Shown here one piece after another: positions 9,708 through 21,626 of a stretch of 64,000 nt of DNA. Position 1 is the first letter of the stretch; each line of letters opens with the position of its first letter. The position numbers and the translations under genes were made by a program. The notes under the pieces were generated by a model that saw nothing but the letters and a program-made list of their open reading frames with translations, was not told the origin of the DNA and did no database searches. The stretch lies in the NCBI RefSeq assembly GCF_001269885.1, contig NZ_LHVH01000008.1, positions 1 to 64,000 on the forward strand, given 5' to 3'. Source of the stretch: Pseudomonas kilonensis. GTDB taxonomy: Bacteria; Pseudomonadota; Gammaproteobacteria; Pseudomonadales; Pseudomonadaceae.

Positions 9708-9840
9708 CCGTGGCGAGGGGATTTATCCCCGCTGGGCTGCGAAGCAGCCCCAAAGCCGGCCACCGCGATGTATCAGGTTGATGTGATCAGTTTTTTAGGG
9801 CTGCTGTGCAGCCCAGCGGGGATAAATCCCCTCGCCACAT
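9708..9840. repeat. Palindromic intergenic repeat (GGCGAGGGGATTTATCCCC family)
   Basis: Arms GTGGCGAGGGGATTTATCCC...GGCTGCGAAGCAGCC and its complement flank about 45 bases of unrelated sequence. It lies between the convergent toxin-like gene and ureC, and probably forms a strong hairpin in either transcript. Confidence 0.85.
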
Positions 9841-9874
9841 GTAACTGTTGGCCGGATACCCAGTGTGATTCAAC

Positions 9875-11575
9875 TCAAAACAGGAAATAACGCTGCGCCA
9901 TCGGCAGCACTTCGGCCGGTTCGCACCACAGCAATACGCCGTCGGCCTTGACCTGGTAGGTCTGTGGGTCAACGTCGATGCTCGGCAGGTAGTCGTTGTG
10001 GATCAGGTCGGTCTTCTGCACATCGCGGCAGCCTTTGACCACGGCGATTTTCTTCTTCAGCCCAAGCTGTTCCGGCAACCCGGCCTCGGCGGCGGCCTGG
10101 CTGATGAAGGTCAGGCTGGTGGCATGCCGCGAGCCGCCAAAGCTTGCGAACATCGGTCGGTAGTGCACCGGTTGCGGCGTCGGGATCGAGGCGTTGGCGT
10201 CACCCATCAGGCTGGCGGCAATCGCCCCGCCCTTGAGGATCAACGTCGGCTTGACGCCGAAGAACGCCGGGCGCCACAGCACCAGGTCGGCCCACTTGCC
10301 CACTTCGATGGAACCCACTTCATGGCTGATGCCATGGGTGATCGCCGGGTTGATGGTGTACTTGGCGATGTAGCGCTTGATGCGGAAGTTGTCGTTGCCT
10401 TCGCCGTCGCCGGGCAGGGCGCCGCGTTGCTTCTTCATCTTGTCGGCGGTCTGCCAGGTGCGCGTGATGACTTCGCCGACGCGGCCCATGGCCTGGCTGT
10501 CGGAGCTGATCATCGAGAAGGCACCGAGGTCATGGAGAATGTCTTCGGCGGCGATGGTTTCGCGACGAATGCGGCTTTCGGCGAAGGCCACGTCTTCGGC
10601 AATGCTCGGGTCCAGGTGATGGCAGACCATCAGCATGTCCAGGTGTTCGTCGATGGTGTTGCGGGTGAACGGCCGGGTCGGGTTGGTGGAGCTGGGCAGC
10701 ACGTTGGCGAAGCCGCAGGCCTTGATGATGTCCGGCGCATGACCGCCACCGGCACCTTCGGTGTGGTAGGTGTGGATGGTGCGGCCCTTGAAGGCGGCGA
10801 GGGTGGTTTCGACGAAGCCCGATTCGTTGAGGGTGTCGGTGTGGATCGCCACCTGCACGTCGTACTGGTCGGCCACGCTCAAGCAGTTGTCGATGGCGGC
10901 CGGGGTGGTGCCCCAGTCTTCGTGCAGCTTCAGGCCGATGGCCCCGGCCTTGACCTGCTCGATCAGCGGTTCCGGTAGGCTGGCGTTGCCCTTGCCGGTG
11001 AAACCGATGTTCATCGCAAAGGCATCGGCGGCCTGGAGCATGCGCGCCAGGTGCCATGGGCCGGAGGTACAGGTGGTGGCGTTGGTCCCGGTGGCGGGAC
11101 CGGTGCCGCCGCCGATCATGGTGGTGACGCCGCTCATCAGCGCTTCTTCGATCTGCTGGGGGCAGATGAAATGGATGTGGGTGTCGATGCCGCCGGCGGT
11201 GAGGATCATGCCTTCGCCGGCGATCACTTCGGTGCTGGCGCCGATGGCGATGGTCACGTCGGGCTGGATGTCCGGGTTGCCGGCCTTGCCGATGGCCGCG
11301 ATGCGGCCGTCCTTGAGGCCGACATCGGCCTTGACGATGCCCCAGTGGTCGATGATCAGCGCGTTGGTGATCAAGGTGTCGACGACCTCGGCGGCCAGCA
11401 GCTGGCTTTGCCCCATGCCGTCGCGAATCACCTTGCCGCCGCCGAATTTCACTTCTTCGCCGTAGGTGGTGAAGTCCTTTTCCACTTCGATCCACAACTC
11501 GGTGTCGGCCAGGCGGACCTTGTCACCGACGGTGGGGCCGAACATGTCGGCGTAGGCTTGTCTCGAAATCTTCAT
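9875..11575 (-). CDS. ureC: Urease alpha subunit UreC
   Basis: A 566-residue catalytic subunit of the nickel enzyme that hydrolyses urea to ammonia and carbamate. The nickel-ligand motif DTHIHF, the carbamylated-lysine segment [12 protein letters not shown], the mobile-flap histidines in MVCHHLD and the signature [10 protein letters not shown] are all present, so the active site looks intact. The start is placed at [14 protein letters not shown], the conserved UreC N-terminus; the longer frame runs into a repeat. It is the last gene of the ureD-ureA-GNAT-GNAT-ureB-ureC series. UreEFG, needed for nickel loading, are not encoded in the window. Confidence 0.98.
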   Translation of the reverse strand: MKISRQAYADMFGPTVGDKVRLADTELWIEVEKDFTTYGEEVKFGGGKVIRDGMGQSQLLAAEVVDTLITNALIIDHWGIVKADVGLKDGRIAAIGKAGNPDIQPDVTIAIGASTEVIAGEGMILTAGGIDTHIHFICPQQIEEALMSGVTTMIGGGTGPATGTNATTCTSGPWHLARMLQAADAFAMNIGFTGKGNASLPEPLIEQVKAGAIGLKLHEDWGTTPAAIDNCLSVADQYDVQVAIHTDTLNESGFVETTLAAFKGRTIHTYHTEGAGGGHAPDIIKACGFANVLPSSTNPTRPFTRNTIDEHLDMLMVCHHLDPSIAEDVAFAESRIRRETIAAEDILHDLGAFSMISSDSQAMGRVGEVITRTWQTADKMKKQRGALPGDGEGNDNFRIKRYIAKYTINPAITHGISHEVGSIEVGKWADLVLWRPAFFGVKPTLILKGGAIAASLMGDANASIPTPQPVHYRPMFASFGGSRHATSLTFISQAAAEAGLPEQLGLKKKIAVVKGCRDVQKTDLIHNDYLPSIDVDPQTYQVKADGVLLWCEPAEVLPMAQRYFLF

Positions 11576-11595
11576 GTGCTCGCCTTGAGGTTTCC

Positions 11596-11652
11596 TGATC
11601 GTTCCCACGCTCTGCGTGGGAATGCCGCCATGGACGCTCTGCGTCCGCTTGT
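11596..11652. repeat. Short palindromic repeat (GTTCCCACGCTCTGCGTGGGAA)
   Basis: GTTCCCACGCTCTGCGTGGGAA followed by GGACGCTCTGCGTCC forms two adjacent hairpins in the short ureB-ureC gap. Because it is transcribed within the operon it may affect the relative expression of ureB and ureC. Confidence 0.8.
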
Positions 11653-11657
11653 GTGAC

Positions 11658-13032
<1,375 letters not shown>

Positions 13033-13041
13033 TGCGTGGCC

Positions 13042-13344
13042 TCAGGCGATGGGTTGGTGGACGGTGACCAGTTTGGTGCCGTCGGGAAACGTCGCCTCGA
13101 CCTGGATCTCGGGGATCATTTCCGGAATGCCTTCCATCACCTGCTCGCGGCTCAGCAGCGTGGTGCCGTAGTGCATCAGCTCGGCCACGGTCTGGCCGTC
13201 ACGGGCGCCTTCGAGCAGGGCCGCGGAAATATAGGCCATGGCCTCCGGGTAGTTGAGCTTCAGGCCACGGGCCAACCGTCGTTCGGCGACGAGGCCAGCG
13301 GTGAAGATCAGCAGCTTGTCTTTTTCGCGTGGGGTCAGGTCCAT
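13042..13344 (-). CDS. ureA: Urease gamma subunit UreA
   Basis: A 100-residue urease small subunit with the canonical start [20 protein letters not shown] and the motifs [15 protein letters not shown] and [15 protein letters not shown]. The start at 13344 is set by family length (100 residues); the frame continues upstream into repeats. It is separated from ureD by about 300 bases of repeat-rich DNA. Confidence 0.97.
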   Translation of the reverse strand: MDLTPREKDKLLIFTAGLVAERRLARGLKLNYPEAMAYISAALLEGARDGQTVAELMHYGTTLLSREQVMEGIPEMIPEIQVEATFPDGTKLVTVHQPIA

Positions 13345-13384
13345 GTGCAATCCATAAGGGCAGATAAAAAATTCGGGCCGTAAA

Positions 13385-13650
13385 CACAGATACCTGTGGG
13401 GACAGGCCTGTGGGAGCAAAACCTGTAAAAGCAAACCTGTGGGAGCCAAACCTGTAAAAGCAAAACCTGTAAAAGCAAAACCTGTGGGAGCAAAGCTTGC
13501 TCGCGATAGCAGCGCTTCGGTCTATCAGAAAGACCGCGTCATCGTTCATCGCGAGCAAGCTTTGCTCCCACAGAAATTCATTGCTTCCACTCCATTGCTC
13601 CCACAGAAATTCATTGTTTGCATGCCATTGCTCCCACAGAAAAGCAGATT
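13385..13650. repeat. Compound palindromic repeat with stacked TGTGGGAGC/TGTAAAAGC units
   Basis: A core palindrome (TGTGGGAGCAAAGCTTGCTC... and its complement) is extended on the left by five further units of 14-16 bases alternating TGTGGGAGC and TGTAAAAGC, and on the right by several TTGCTCCCACAGAAA units. It fills the ureD-ureA gap, so it is transcribed if the two genes share a message. No other gene or site was seen in 13345-13649. Confidence 0.85.
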
Positions 13651-14492
13651 CATGTGCTCCAGATTCGGGGTGGCACGGCCTCTCTTCCAAGCAATGCAGG
13701 CCTGAGCAAGCGCCACAATTCAATCAACCACCCCCGCGCCAGCAACGCCTCGCTCGCCAGGCAGCGGGCCACGACCAGGCCGGGCAATTGGGTCAGGTCG
13801 CCGCGCACGGCATGGTCCAGGGATCGGCACTGCTCCAACAGCTCGCTGTCGATCTCGCCGGTCACCAATAACGTGGCAAACACCGGATCACCGCCGAGCC
13901 CGATGGGTGAGTCGAGCAACCCATCACCGCCCACAATGCGCTGGCGTTCATGCCACAGCAACTGGCCGTCGCGGCGAATGTCCAACCGTGACTGGAAATG
14001 CCCCAGGTCGAACCGCTCGCCGCTGGCCGGTCGGCCGAGGGCAACCATGTCCCAGTAGAACAGGCGCCCGTCGCCCTGCAGGTCGATGCTCGTGCTGAGT
14101 TCGGCCTGGGCCGCGCTGAAGACGATGGTTTCCTGGGGCAGCCATTCCAGGGTCGCACCGGGGGCCACGCTCAGGGTCAACTGCTGGTACGCAGGGGCGG
14201 CGGCGCGATACCACTTGGCCGCGCCGGGGCTGGTCAACTGCGCCCAGGCGCCCGGGCCGACGTGGGCCGAGATGTCCAGGCGGTCACCGCCGGCAATCCC
14301 GCCAGGCGGGTGGACGATGATGTGCTGGCACACCTCGGGGCCCTCGGCGTACAAGTGCTTCTGCACCCGCAACGGACCTTTGTGGCGGCGCTGAACCGGA
14401 CGTGTGCAGTCGCCGAATCGGGCATAACCCAAGTCCAGCTCGGCGTGCCAGCTGGGGGTGAACAGGGCTGATGGCGAAACAGGTAGATTCAT
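13650..14492 (-). CDS. ureD: Urease accessory protein UreD
   Basis: A 280-residue UreD/UreH scaffold protein that binds apo-urease and receives the UreF-UreG complex during nickel insertion. Signature segments are [14 protein letters not shown] (~61-74), [10 protein letters not shown] (~87-96) and LPQETIVF (~117-124). It is the first urease gene of the minus-strand series and lies downstream of the urt transport genes. The partners UreE, UreF and UreG are not in this window. ATG at 14492. Confidence 0.96.
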   Translation of the reverse strand: MNLPVSPSALFTPSWHAELDLGYARFGDCTRPVQRRHKGPLRVQKHLYAEGPEVCQHIIVHPPGGIAGGDRLDISAHVGPGAWAQLTSPGAAKWYRAAAPAYQQLTLSVAPGATLEWLPQETIVFSAAQAELSTSIDLQGDGRLFYWDMVALGRPASGERFDLGHFQSRLDIRRDGQLLWHERQRIVGGDGLLDSPIGLGGDPVFATLLVTGEIDSELLEQCRSLDHAVRGDLTQLPGLVVARCLASEALLARGWLIELWRLLRPALLGREAVPPRIWST

Positions 14493-14522
14493 GATTTTCT
14501 AATGATCGTCGGGACGCTAAGA

Positions 14523-15221
14523 CTAGATCGTAACCAGCCCGCGCACACCCTCGGCTTCCATATTTTCTCCGCGCCCCTGCTGCACGATCTCGCCCCGGGA
14601 CATCACCAGGTACTGATCGGCCAGCTCGGCGGCGAAGTCGTAGAACTGCTCCACCAGCAAAATCGCCATGTCGCCCCGGGCCGCCAGTTTCTTGATCACC
14701 ACGCCGATCTCCTTGATCACCGAGGGCTGGATGCCTTCGGTGGGCTCGTCGAGAATCAGCAGGCGTGGACGGCTGGCCAGGGCCCGGCCAATGGCGAGCT
14801 GCTGTTGCTGGCCGCCGGACAGGTCACCGCCACGGCGCTGTTTCATTTGCAGCAGCACCGGGAACAATTCGTAGATGAATGCCGGTACCTCCTTGGCTTC
14901 GGAGCCGGGGAACCGCGACAGGCCCATCAGCAGGTTTTCTTCCACCGTCAGCCGCCCGAAAATCTCCCGGCCCTGGGGCACGTAGGCGATGCCGGCATGC
15001 ACCCGTTGGTGTGGCTTGAACGTAGTGATGGCCTTGCCTTCCCAGTTCACCGCGCCTTCCTTGGCCGGCAACAGGCCCATCAGGCATTTGAGCAGGGTGG
15101 TCTTGCCCACGCCGTTGCGCCCCAGCAGGCAGGTCACCTCGCCGACCTTGGCGTCGAACGACAGGCCGCGCAGGATGTGGCTACCGCCGTAGTACTGGTG
15201 CAGTTTGTCGACTTGCAGCAT
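14523..15221 (-). CDS. urtE: Urea ABC transporter ATP-binding subunit UrtE
   Basis: A 232-residue LivF-like ATPase. It has Walker A GRNGVGKTTLLK, signature LSGGQQQQLAIG and Walker B LLILDEPTEG followed by GIQPSVI, the UrtE form. It drives high-affinity urea import together with UrtD. The start is placed at MLQVDKLHQYYGGSHILRG; in-frame sequence upstream is repeat-derived. It is the last gene of urtABCDE and lies just before ureD. Confidence 0.96.
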   Translation of the reverse strand: MLQVDKLHQYYGGSHILRGLSFDAKVGEVTCLLGRNGVGKTTLLKCLMGLLPAKEGAVNWEGKAITTFKPHQRVHAGIAYVPQGREIFGRLTVEENLLMGLSRFPGSEAKEVPAFIYELFPVLLQMKQRRGGDLSGGQQQQLAIGRALASRPRLLILDEPTEGIQPSVIKEIGVVIKKLAARGDMAILLVEQFYDFAAELADQYLVMSRGEIVQQGRGENMEAEGVRGLVTI

Positions 15222-15235
15222 GTCTTGAATTCCCC

Positions 15236-15440
15236 TCAAGCCCCCTGTGGGAGCAATAGCTTTCTGTAGAAGCAACCTTTCTGTAGAAGCAATACCTTTC
15301 TGTGGGAGCAAAGCTTGCTCGCGATGAACGATAACGCGGTCCTTCCGATAGACCGAGGCGCTGCTATCGCGAGCAAGCTTTGCTCCCACAGGCTCACTCC
15401 CACAGGCTCACTCCCACACGCCCGCTCCCGCAGGGGGATG
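15236..15440. repeat. Compound palindromic repeat with stacked TGTGGGAGC units
   Basis: A core palindrome near 15300-15392 is extended left by units reading TGTGGGAGC, TGTAGAAGC and TGTAGAAGC, and right by repeated CACTCCCACAGG units. It separates urtE from urtD. Confidence 0.85.
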
Positions 15441-15451
15441 TGTTTGCAGGT

Positions 15452-16317
<866 letters not shown>

Positions 16318-16321
<4 letters not shown>

Positions 16322-17397
16322 TGTTCACCTCTTTTCTTCAGCAGACCGATCACGCCCTTGGGCAGATACAGGGTCACGACGATGAACAGCGCACCGAGGA
16401 AAAATAGCCAGTACTCAGGAAACGCCACGGTGAACCAGCTCTTCATGCCGTTGACCACACCGGCACCCAGCAGCGGTCCGATCAGCGTGCCGCGCCCGCC
16501 AAGGGCGACCCACACGGCGGCTTCGATGGAGTTGGTCGGCGACATTTCGCTGGGGTTGATGATGCCCACCTGCGGCACGTACAACGCCCCGGCCAAGCCG
16601 CACAACACCGCGCTCAACACCCAGACGAACAGCTTGAAACCACGGGGATCGTAACCGCAGAACATCAGGCGGTTTTCCGCGTCGCGCAGGGCGGTCAGCA
16701 CCCGGCCGAACTTGCTGCGGGCCAGGCGCCAGCCGATGAACAGGCTCGCCACCAGCAACAACACCGTGGCAAAAAACAGCACCGCGCGGGTGCCCGGCTC
16801 GGTGATGCCAAAGCCCAGAATCGAGCGGAAATTGGTGAAGCCGTTGTTGCCGCCAAACCCGGTTTCGTTGCGGAAAAACAACAGCATCCCGGCGAAGGTC
16901 AGGGCCTGGGTCATGATCGAGAAATACACGCCCTTGATCCGCGAACGGAAGGCGAAGAAACCGAACACCAGCGCCAGCAAACCCGGCGCCAGCACCACCA
17001 GGCACATGGCCCAGAGGAAGCTGTCGGTGCCGGCCCAGTACCAGGGCAGCTCGGTCCATGACAAGAAGGTCATGAACGCCGGCAAGCCATCGCCGGCGGC
17101 CTGGCGCATCAGGTACATGCCCATGGCGTAGCCGCCCAGGGCGAAGAACAGGCCGTGGCCCAGGGAGAGCAAACCGGCGTAGCCCCAGACCAGGTCCAGG
17201 GCCAGGGCGACGATGGCGTAGCAGAGAATCTTGCCCACCAGGGTCAGGGTATACGCCGAGACGTGCAGCGGATTGTCCGCCGCCAGCAGCGACAGTAGCG
17301 GCAAGCTCAACAGCACGGCCAGGATCAGCAGGCCGACGGCGAGGGTAACTTTGGGGCCGGCCTTTTGCGTGGCCGTGAGCATCAGGGGCTGGTTCAT
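16318..17397 (-). CDS. urtC: Urea ABC transporter permease UrtC
   Basis: A 359-residue LivM-like permease with 8-10 hydrophobic segments. It contains the branched-chain-type permease motifs GLLSLGHGLFFALGGYAMGM and ALGGRGTLIGPLLGAGVVNG. It forms the membrane channel with UrtB. Its start overlaps the urtB stop and its end overlaps the urtD start, so the genes are tightly coupled. Confidence 0.96.
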
Positions 17398-18893
17398 CAG
17401 TCGATTACCCGTCCTTTGAGCGCGAAGAGGCCTTGCGGACGCTTCTGAATGAACAGAATGATCAGCGCGAGGATCAGGATCTTGCCGAGCACGGCGCCGA
17501 TCTGCGGTTCGAGGATCTTGTTGGCGATGCCCAGGCCGAACGCGGCGAACACGCTACCGGCCAACTGGCCGACGCCGCCGAGCACCACCACCAGGAACGA
17601 GTCGATGATGTAGCTCTGGCCCAGGTCCGGGCCGACGTTGCCGATCTGGCTCAGGGCCACGCCGCCCAACCCGGCGATGCCCGAGCCGAGGCCGAAGGCG
17701 AGCATGTCCACCCGCCCGGTGGGCACGCCGCAGCAGGCGGCCATGTTGCGGTTCTGGGTCACCGCGCGGACGTTCAGGCCCAGGCGCGTCTTGTTCAGCA
17801 ACAGCCAGGTCAGCACCACCACGAACAGCGCGAAGGCAATGATCACGATGCGGTTGTATGGGAGCACCAGGTTCGGCAATACCTGAATGCCGCCCGACAG
17901 CCAGGCCGGGTTGGCGACTTCGACGTTCTGCGCGCCGAACACCAGGCGCACCAGTTGGATCAGCATCAGGCTGATGCCCCAGGTGGCGAGCAGGGTTTCC
18001 AGCGGACGCCCATAGAGGTGGCGAATCACCGTGCGCTCCAGGGCCATGCCGATGGCGGCGGTGATGAAAAACGCCACCGGCAGGGCAATCAGCGGATAGA
18101 ACTCGATGGCGTTCGGGGCGAAGCGCTGGAACAGCATCTGCACCACATAAGTGGAGTAGGCACCCAGCATCAGCATTTCGCCGTGGGCCATGTTGATCAC
18201 CCCCAGCAGGCCGAAGGTGATCGCCAGGCCGAGGGCGGCGAGCAGCAGGATCGAACCCAGGGACATGCCGCTGAAGGCTTGGCCCAGCAACTCGCCCACC
18301 AGGAGTTTGCGTTTGACCTGGCTGAGGCTGGTTTCGGCGGCGGTGCGCACAGCGGCATCGGTTTCGACGCCGGGTTCGAGCAAACCTTCCAGGCGGGTGC
18401 GGGCCAATGGATCGCCGGTTTCCCCCAGCAGGCGGACGGCGGCCAGGCGTACGCTCGGGTTGGCGTCTACCAGTTGCAGGTTCGCCAGGGCCAGGCTCAG
18501 GGCGGCGTGTACATCTTCGTCCTGCTCGCCGGCCAGTTGCCGGTCGAGAAACGCCAGTTGGGCGGGGCGGGCGCTTTTTTGCAGTTGCTGCGCGGCAGCC
18601 AGGCGTACGTGGGCATCGACGGCGAGCAGTTGATGGCTGGCGAGGGCGGTTTCGATCAGCCCGCGCAAGCGGTTGTTCAGGCGCAGGGTTTTTGGCTGGC
18701 CGTCGACGGTCAACTGGCCTTGTTGCAGGGCGTTGATCAGTTCAACGCGCTCAGGCTCCGGCTGCGCGGCCCAGTTTTCCAGGAGTTTGGCCTGCTGGGG
18801 CGGGTTGGCGGCGACGAAGTCTTCGGCGTCGCCGGCGTGGGCGGCCATTGGTAGCAGCAAACATGCTAGGAGGAACAAACGATAAAGGGACAT
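17397..18893 (-). CDS. urtB: Urea ABC transporter permease UrtB
   Basis: A 498-residue LivH-like permease with a signal peptide (MSLYRLFLLACLLLPMAAHA). A periplasmic segment of ~200 residues with HEAT-like repeats (VRLAAVRLLGETGDPLARTRL) precedes about eight membrane helices. The long N-terminal extension is normal for proteobacterial UrtB. The channel part carries GVINMAHGEMLMLGAYSTYV and the loop FGLGSGIAGLGGVALSQIG. The start is placed at MSLYRL because it gives a proper signal peptide; in-frame sequence upstream is repeat. Confidence 0.95.
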   Translation of the reverse strand: MSLYRLFLLACLLLPMAAHAGDAEDFVAANPPQQAKLLENWAAQPEPERVELINALQQGQLTVDGQPKTLRLNNRLRGLIETALASHQLLAVDAHVRLAAAQQLQKSARPAQLAFLDRQLAGEQDEDVHAALSLALANLQLVDANPSVRLAAVRLLGETGDPLARTRLEGLLEPGVETDAAVRTAAETSLSQVKRKLLVGELLGQAFSGMSLGSILLLAALGLAITFGLLGVINMAHGEMLMLGAYSTYVVQMLFQRFAPNAIEFYPLIALPVAFFITAAIGMALERTVIRHLYGRPLETLLATWGISLMLIQLVRLVFGAQNVEVANPAWLSGGIQVLPNLVLPYNRIVIIAFALFVVVLTWLLLNKTRLGLNVRAVTQNRNMAACCGVPTGRVDMLAFGLGSGIAGLGGVALSQIGNVGPDLGQSYIIDSFLVVVLGGVGQLAGSVFAAFGLGIANKILEPQIGAVLGKILILALIILFIQKRPQGLFALKGRVID

Positions 18894-18921
18894 AGCTACG
18901 TCCTGTAAGGCGACGACGGAC

Positions 18922-19002
18922 CCTGTGGGAGCAAAGCTTGCTCGCGATGGCGGTGTGTCTGGATGACCGCGATCGCGAGCAAGCTTTGCTCCCACAGAGT
19001 TA
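18922..19002. repeat. Palindromic intergenic repeat (TGGGAGC family)
   Basis: CTGTGGGAGCAAAGCTTGCT...GATGGCGGTG and the complementary arm GATCGCGAGCAAGCTTTGCT sit between urtA and urtB. A repeat here could reduce read-through from the abundant binding-protein gene. Confidence 0.8.
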
Positions 19003-19019
19003 GGGGCTTGTTCCCAGGC

Positions 19020-20285
19020 TCAGTTGCTCTTCACCGCATAGTCAGGCTTCTTGTCGTTGCCGGCGATGAACGGGCTCCAAGGCTGGGCGCGGATCGGCCC
19101 TTCGGTCTGCCAGACCACGTTGAACTGACCGTCGGCCTGGATCTCGCCGATCATCACTGGCTTGTGCAGGTGATGGTTGGTCTTGTCCATGGTCAGGGTG
19201 TAGCCCGACGGTGCGGCGAAGGTCTGGCCGGCCAGGGCTTCGCGGACTTTGTCGACGTCGGTGGACTTGGCTTTTTCCACGGCTTGGGCCCACATGTGGA
19301 TGCCAACGTAGGTGGCTTCCATCGGGTCGTTGGTCACGGCTTTGTCGGCGCCTGGCAGGTTCTTGGCCTTGGCGTAGGCTTTCCAGGAATCGACGAACTT
19401 CTTGTTTGCCGGATTCTCCACGGATTCGAAGTAGTTCCACGCCGCCAGGTTACCCACCAACGGTTTGGTGTCGATGCCGCGCAGTTCCTCTTCGCCCACC
19501 GAGAACGCCACGACCGGTACGTCGGTGGCTTTCAGGCCCTGGTTCGCCAGTTCTTTATAGAACGGCACGTTGGAGTCGCCGTTGACCGTGGAAATGACGG
19601 CGGTCTTGCCGCCGGCCGAGAACTTCTTGATGTTGGCCACGATGGTCTGGTAGTCGCTGTGGCCGAACGGGGTGTAGACCTCTTCGATGTCTTTGTCTGC
19701 CACGCCTTTGGAGTGCAGGAACGAGCGCAGGATCTTGTTGGTGGTGCGCGGGTAGACGTAGTCGGTGCCCAGCAGGAAATAACGCTTGGCGCTGCCGCCT
19801 TCTTCGCTCATCAGGTATTCCACCGCCGGAATCGCCTGCTGATTCGGCGCGGCGCCGGTGTAGAACACGTTTGGCGACATCTCTTCACCTTCGTATTGCA
19901 CCGGGTAGAACAGCAGCCCATTGAGCTCTTCGAACACCGGCAGCACGGATTTACGCGACACCGAGGTCCAGCAGCCGAACACCACGGCGACCTTGTCCTG
20001 GGTCAGCAACTGACGGCCCTTTTCGGCGAACAGCGGCCAGTTCGACGCCGGGTCCACGACCACCGCTTCAAGCTTCTTGCCGTTCACACCACCCTTGGCG
20101 TTGATCTCATCAATGGTCATCAGCGCCATGTCCTTGAGGGACGTCTCGGAGATCGCCATGGTGCCGGACAGCGAATGCAGGATGCCGACCTTGATGGTCT
20201 CGGCGGCCTGGACGGTCCAGGCCATGCCCATCGCGGCAATGCTTGCCGAGAGTGTAAAAGCCTTGATCAAGCTACGACGCTTCAT
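19020..20285 (-). CDS. urtA: Urea ABC transporter substrate-binding protein UrtA
   Basis: A 421-residue periplasmic binding protein of the type 1 (LivJ/AmiC-like) class. A signal sequence with adjacent arginines (MKRRSLIKAFTLSASIAAMG) is followed by the UrtA segments VGILHSLSGTMAISE, NWPLFAEKGRQLL and FYPVQYEGEE. It captures urea for UrtBC-DE. It is the first gene of the urt series, with a sigma-54-type promoter candidate about 65 bases upstream. Confidence 0.97.
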   Translation of the reverse strand: MKRRSLIKAFTLSASIAAMGMAWTVQAAETIKVGILHSLSGTMAISETSLKDMALMTIDEINAKGGVNGKKLEAVVVDPASNWPLFAEKGRQLLTQDKVAVVFGCWTSVSRKSVLPVFEELNGLLFYPVQYEGEEMSPNVFYTGAAPNQQAIPAVEYLMSEEGGSAKRYFLLGTDYVYPRTTNKILRSFLHSKGVADKDIEEVYTPFGHSDYQTIVANIKKFSAGGKTAVISTVNGDSNVPFYKELANQGLKATDVPVVAFSVGEEELRGIDTKPLVGNLAAWNYFESVENPANKKFVDSWKAYAKAKNLPGADKAVTNDPMEATYVGIHMWAQAVEKAKSTDVDKVREALAGQTFAAPSGYTLTMDKTNHHLHKPVMIGEIQADGQFNVVWQTEGPIRAQPWSPFIAGNDKKPDYAVKSN

Positions 20286-20348
20286 TGTGCGATCTCCGTG
20301 GACTTATGAATTTTTTTTGAGGGCAGATGCAAACGCTGAAAGCGCTTT

Positions 20349-20364
20349 TGCAAGGGGTGTGCCC
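20349..20364 (-). promoter_or_regulatory. Candidate sigma-54 (-24/-12) promoter for urtA
   Basis: On the minus strand the sequence reads GGGCACACCCCTTGCA: GG and GC dinucleotides separated by exactly ten bases, close to the TGGCAC-N5-TTGCA consensus. A start site about 12 bases downstream would leave a leader of roughly 50 bases before urtA. An inverted pair of TGCACCA/TGGTGCG half-sites at 20418-20424 and 20447-20453 could bind NtrC. Nitrogen control of urea import is known in related bacteria; the site itself is inferred. Confidence 0.65.
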
Positions 20365-20489
20365 GGTCGGGGGAAGGCGTTGAAATGCGGGGTTGGCGTG
20401 GGATGTGTTCGAGCGGTTGCACCATGAGTGAACGCATTGTGGGGGCTGGTGCGAAGAGGTGCGCCACATTGGGGCGAGAGAGTTGCGAT

Positions 20490-20586
20490 GCCCCTGTGGG
20501 AGCGCGCTTGCTCGCGATAGCGGTGTGTCAGTCACCTCTAATTTGACTGATCCATCACCATCGCGAGCAAGCTCGCTCCCACAGGT
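20490..20586. repeat. Palindromic intergenic repeat (TGGGAGC family)
   Basis: CTGTGGGAGCGCGCTTGCTC...GATAGCGGTG and its complement flank a 30-base spacer, between the ABC permease gene and the urtA promoter region. The remainder of 20286-20615 contains only the urtA promoter candidate and no gene. Confidence 0.8.
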
Positions 20587-20615
20587 GATTTTTGTGATTC
20601 AGGAAAAGACGCCGT

Positions 20616-21626
20616 TCAGCGGCGGCGCATCAGGCCAATGAAAAACAGTCCGCCGATAGCGGCTGTCGCGACACCAATCGGCAAGTCTTCCGGCGCGATC
20701 AACGTCCGCGCCGCCACGTCCACCCACACCAGGAACAGGCTGCCAAGCAGCACACAAGCCGGCAGCAACCGACGATGCTCGGCGCCCACCAGGCGCCGGG
20801 CAATGTGCGGCACCATCAGCCCGACAAAACCAATCGAACCGCTGATGGACACCAGCACGCCGGTCATCAGCGAGGCGATCAAGAAGATCCACCACCGCAC
20901 CTTCGCCGCGTTCAGGCCCAGGGTCACGGCGGTCTGTTCGCCGGCCATCAGCGCGTTCAGCGGCCGGGCCATGCCCAGCAGCAACACCAGTCCCAGCACC
21001 ACACTGGCCGCCGGCACCGCCAGCAGTTCCCAGCGGGCCAGGCCCAGGCCGCCGAGCATCCAGAACATCACCGCCGAACTGGCGCGATGGTCACCGAGGA
21101 ACAACAACAGGTTGGCCGCCGCCATCATCACGAAGGACACCGCCACGCCGCACAACAACAGGCGATCACTTTCCAGGCGACCCTGGCGGGCAGCAATGGT
21201 CAGCACCAGCAGCATGCTCAGCAGCGCACCGATGAACGCCGCCAGCGGCAGGGTCAGCAGGCCGACAATCTCGCCGACATGCAGCACCACGATGACCGCC
21301 CCCAGGGTCGCGCCAGAAGTGACGCCCAGCAGGTGCGGGTCCGCCAGCGGGTTGCGCGTGACGGCTTGCAGCACCGCACCGATCAACGCCAGCCCGGCGC
21401 CGACCAAGGCACCGAGCAACAACCGCGGGACGCGGATCAGCCAGACGATATGCTCCTGGCCGGGCGTCCAATGTACGTCACCCACTCCGAAGGCTTTGTT
21501 CAGCAGGATGTCCCAGACCACGGCCACCGGCACCCGCGCCGGCCCGAAACCCAGGGACACCACGCACGACACCAGCAGCAGTGCGCCGAGGAACATCAAC
21601 AGGGCGCCGTAGCGACGACCGTTCAT
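20616..21626 (-). CDS. FecCD-family ABC transporter permease
   Basis: A 336-residue permease of the BtuC/FecCD/FhuB class with about ten hydrophobic helices. Family motifs include NPLADPHLLGVTSGATLGAV and IGFVGLMVPHIARRLVGAEH, the latter being the ATPase-contact EAA-like loop. It is the last gene of a binding protein-permease-ATPase set with overlapping ends. The ligand (iron-siderophore, haem, cobalamin or another metal complex) cannot be decided from sequence. A similar set lies beside cob genes in PAO1 as I recall. Confidence 0.92.
   Translation of the reverse strand: MNGRRYGALLMFLGALLLVSCVVSLGFGPARVPVAVVWDILLNKAFGVGDVHWTPGQEHIVWLIRVPRLLLGALVGAGLALIGAVLQAVTRNPLADPHLLGVTSGATLGAVIVVLHVGEIVGLLTLPLAAFIGALLSMLLVLTIAARQGRLESDRLLLCGVAVSFVMMAAANLLLFLGDHRASSAVMFWMLGGLGLARWELLAVPAASVVLGLVLLLGMARPLNALMAGEQTAVTLGLNAAKVRWWIFLIASLMTGVLVSISGSIGFVGLMVPHIARRLVGAEHRRLLPACVLLGSLFLVWVDVAARTLIAPEDLPIGVATAAIGGLFFIGLMRRR

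Noticed and set aside
13385..13650. Possible CRISPR array
   Set aside because: Repeats are short (9-16 bases), irregularly spaced, variable in sequence and arranged around a palindrome; there are no unique spacers of constant length and no cas genes.
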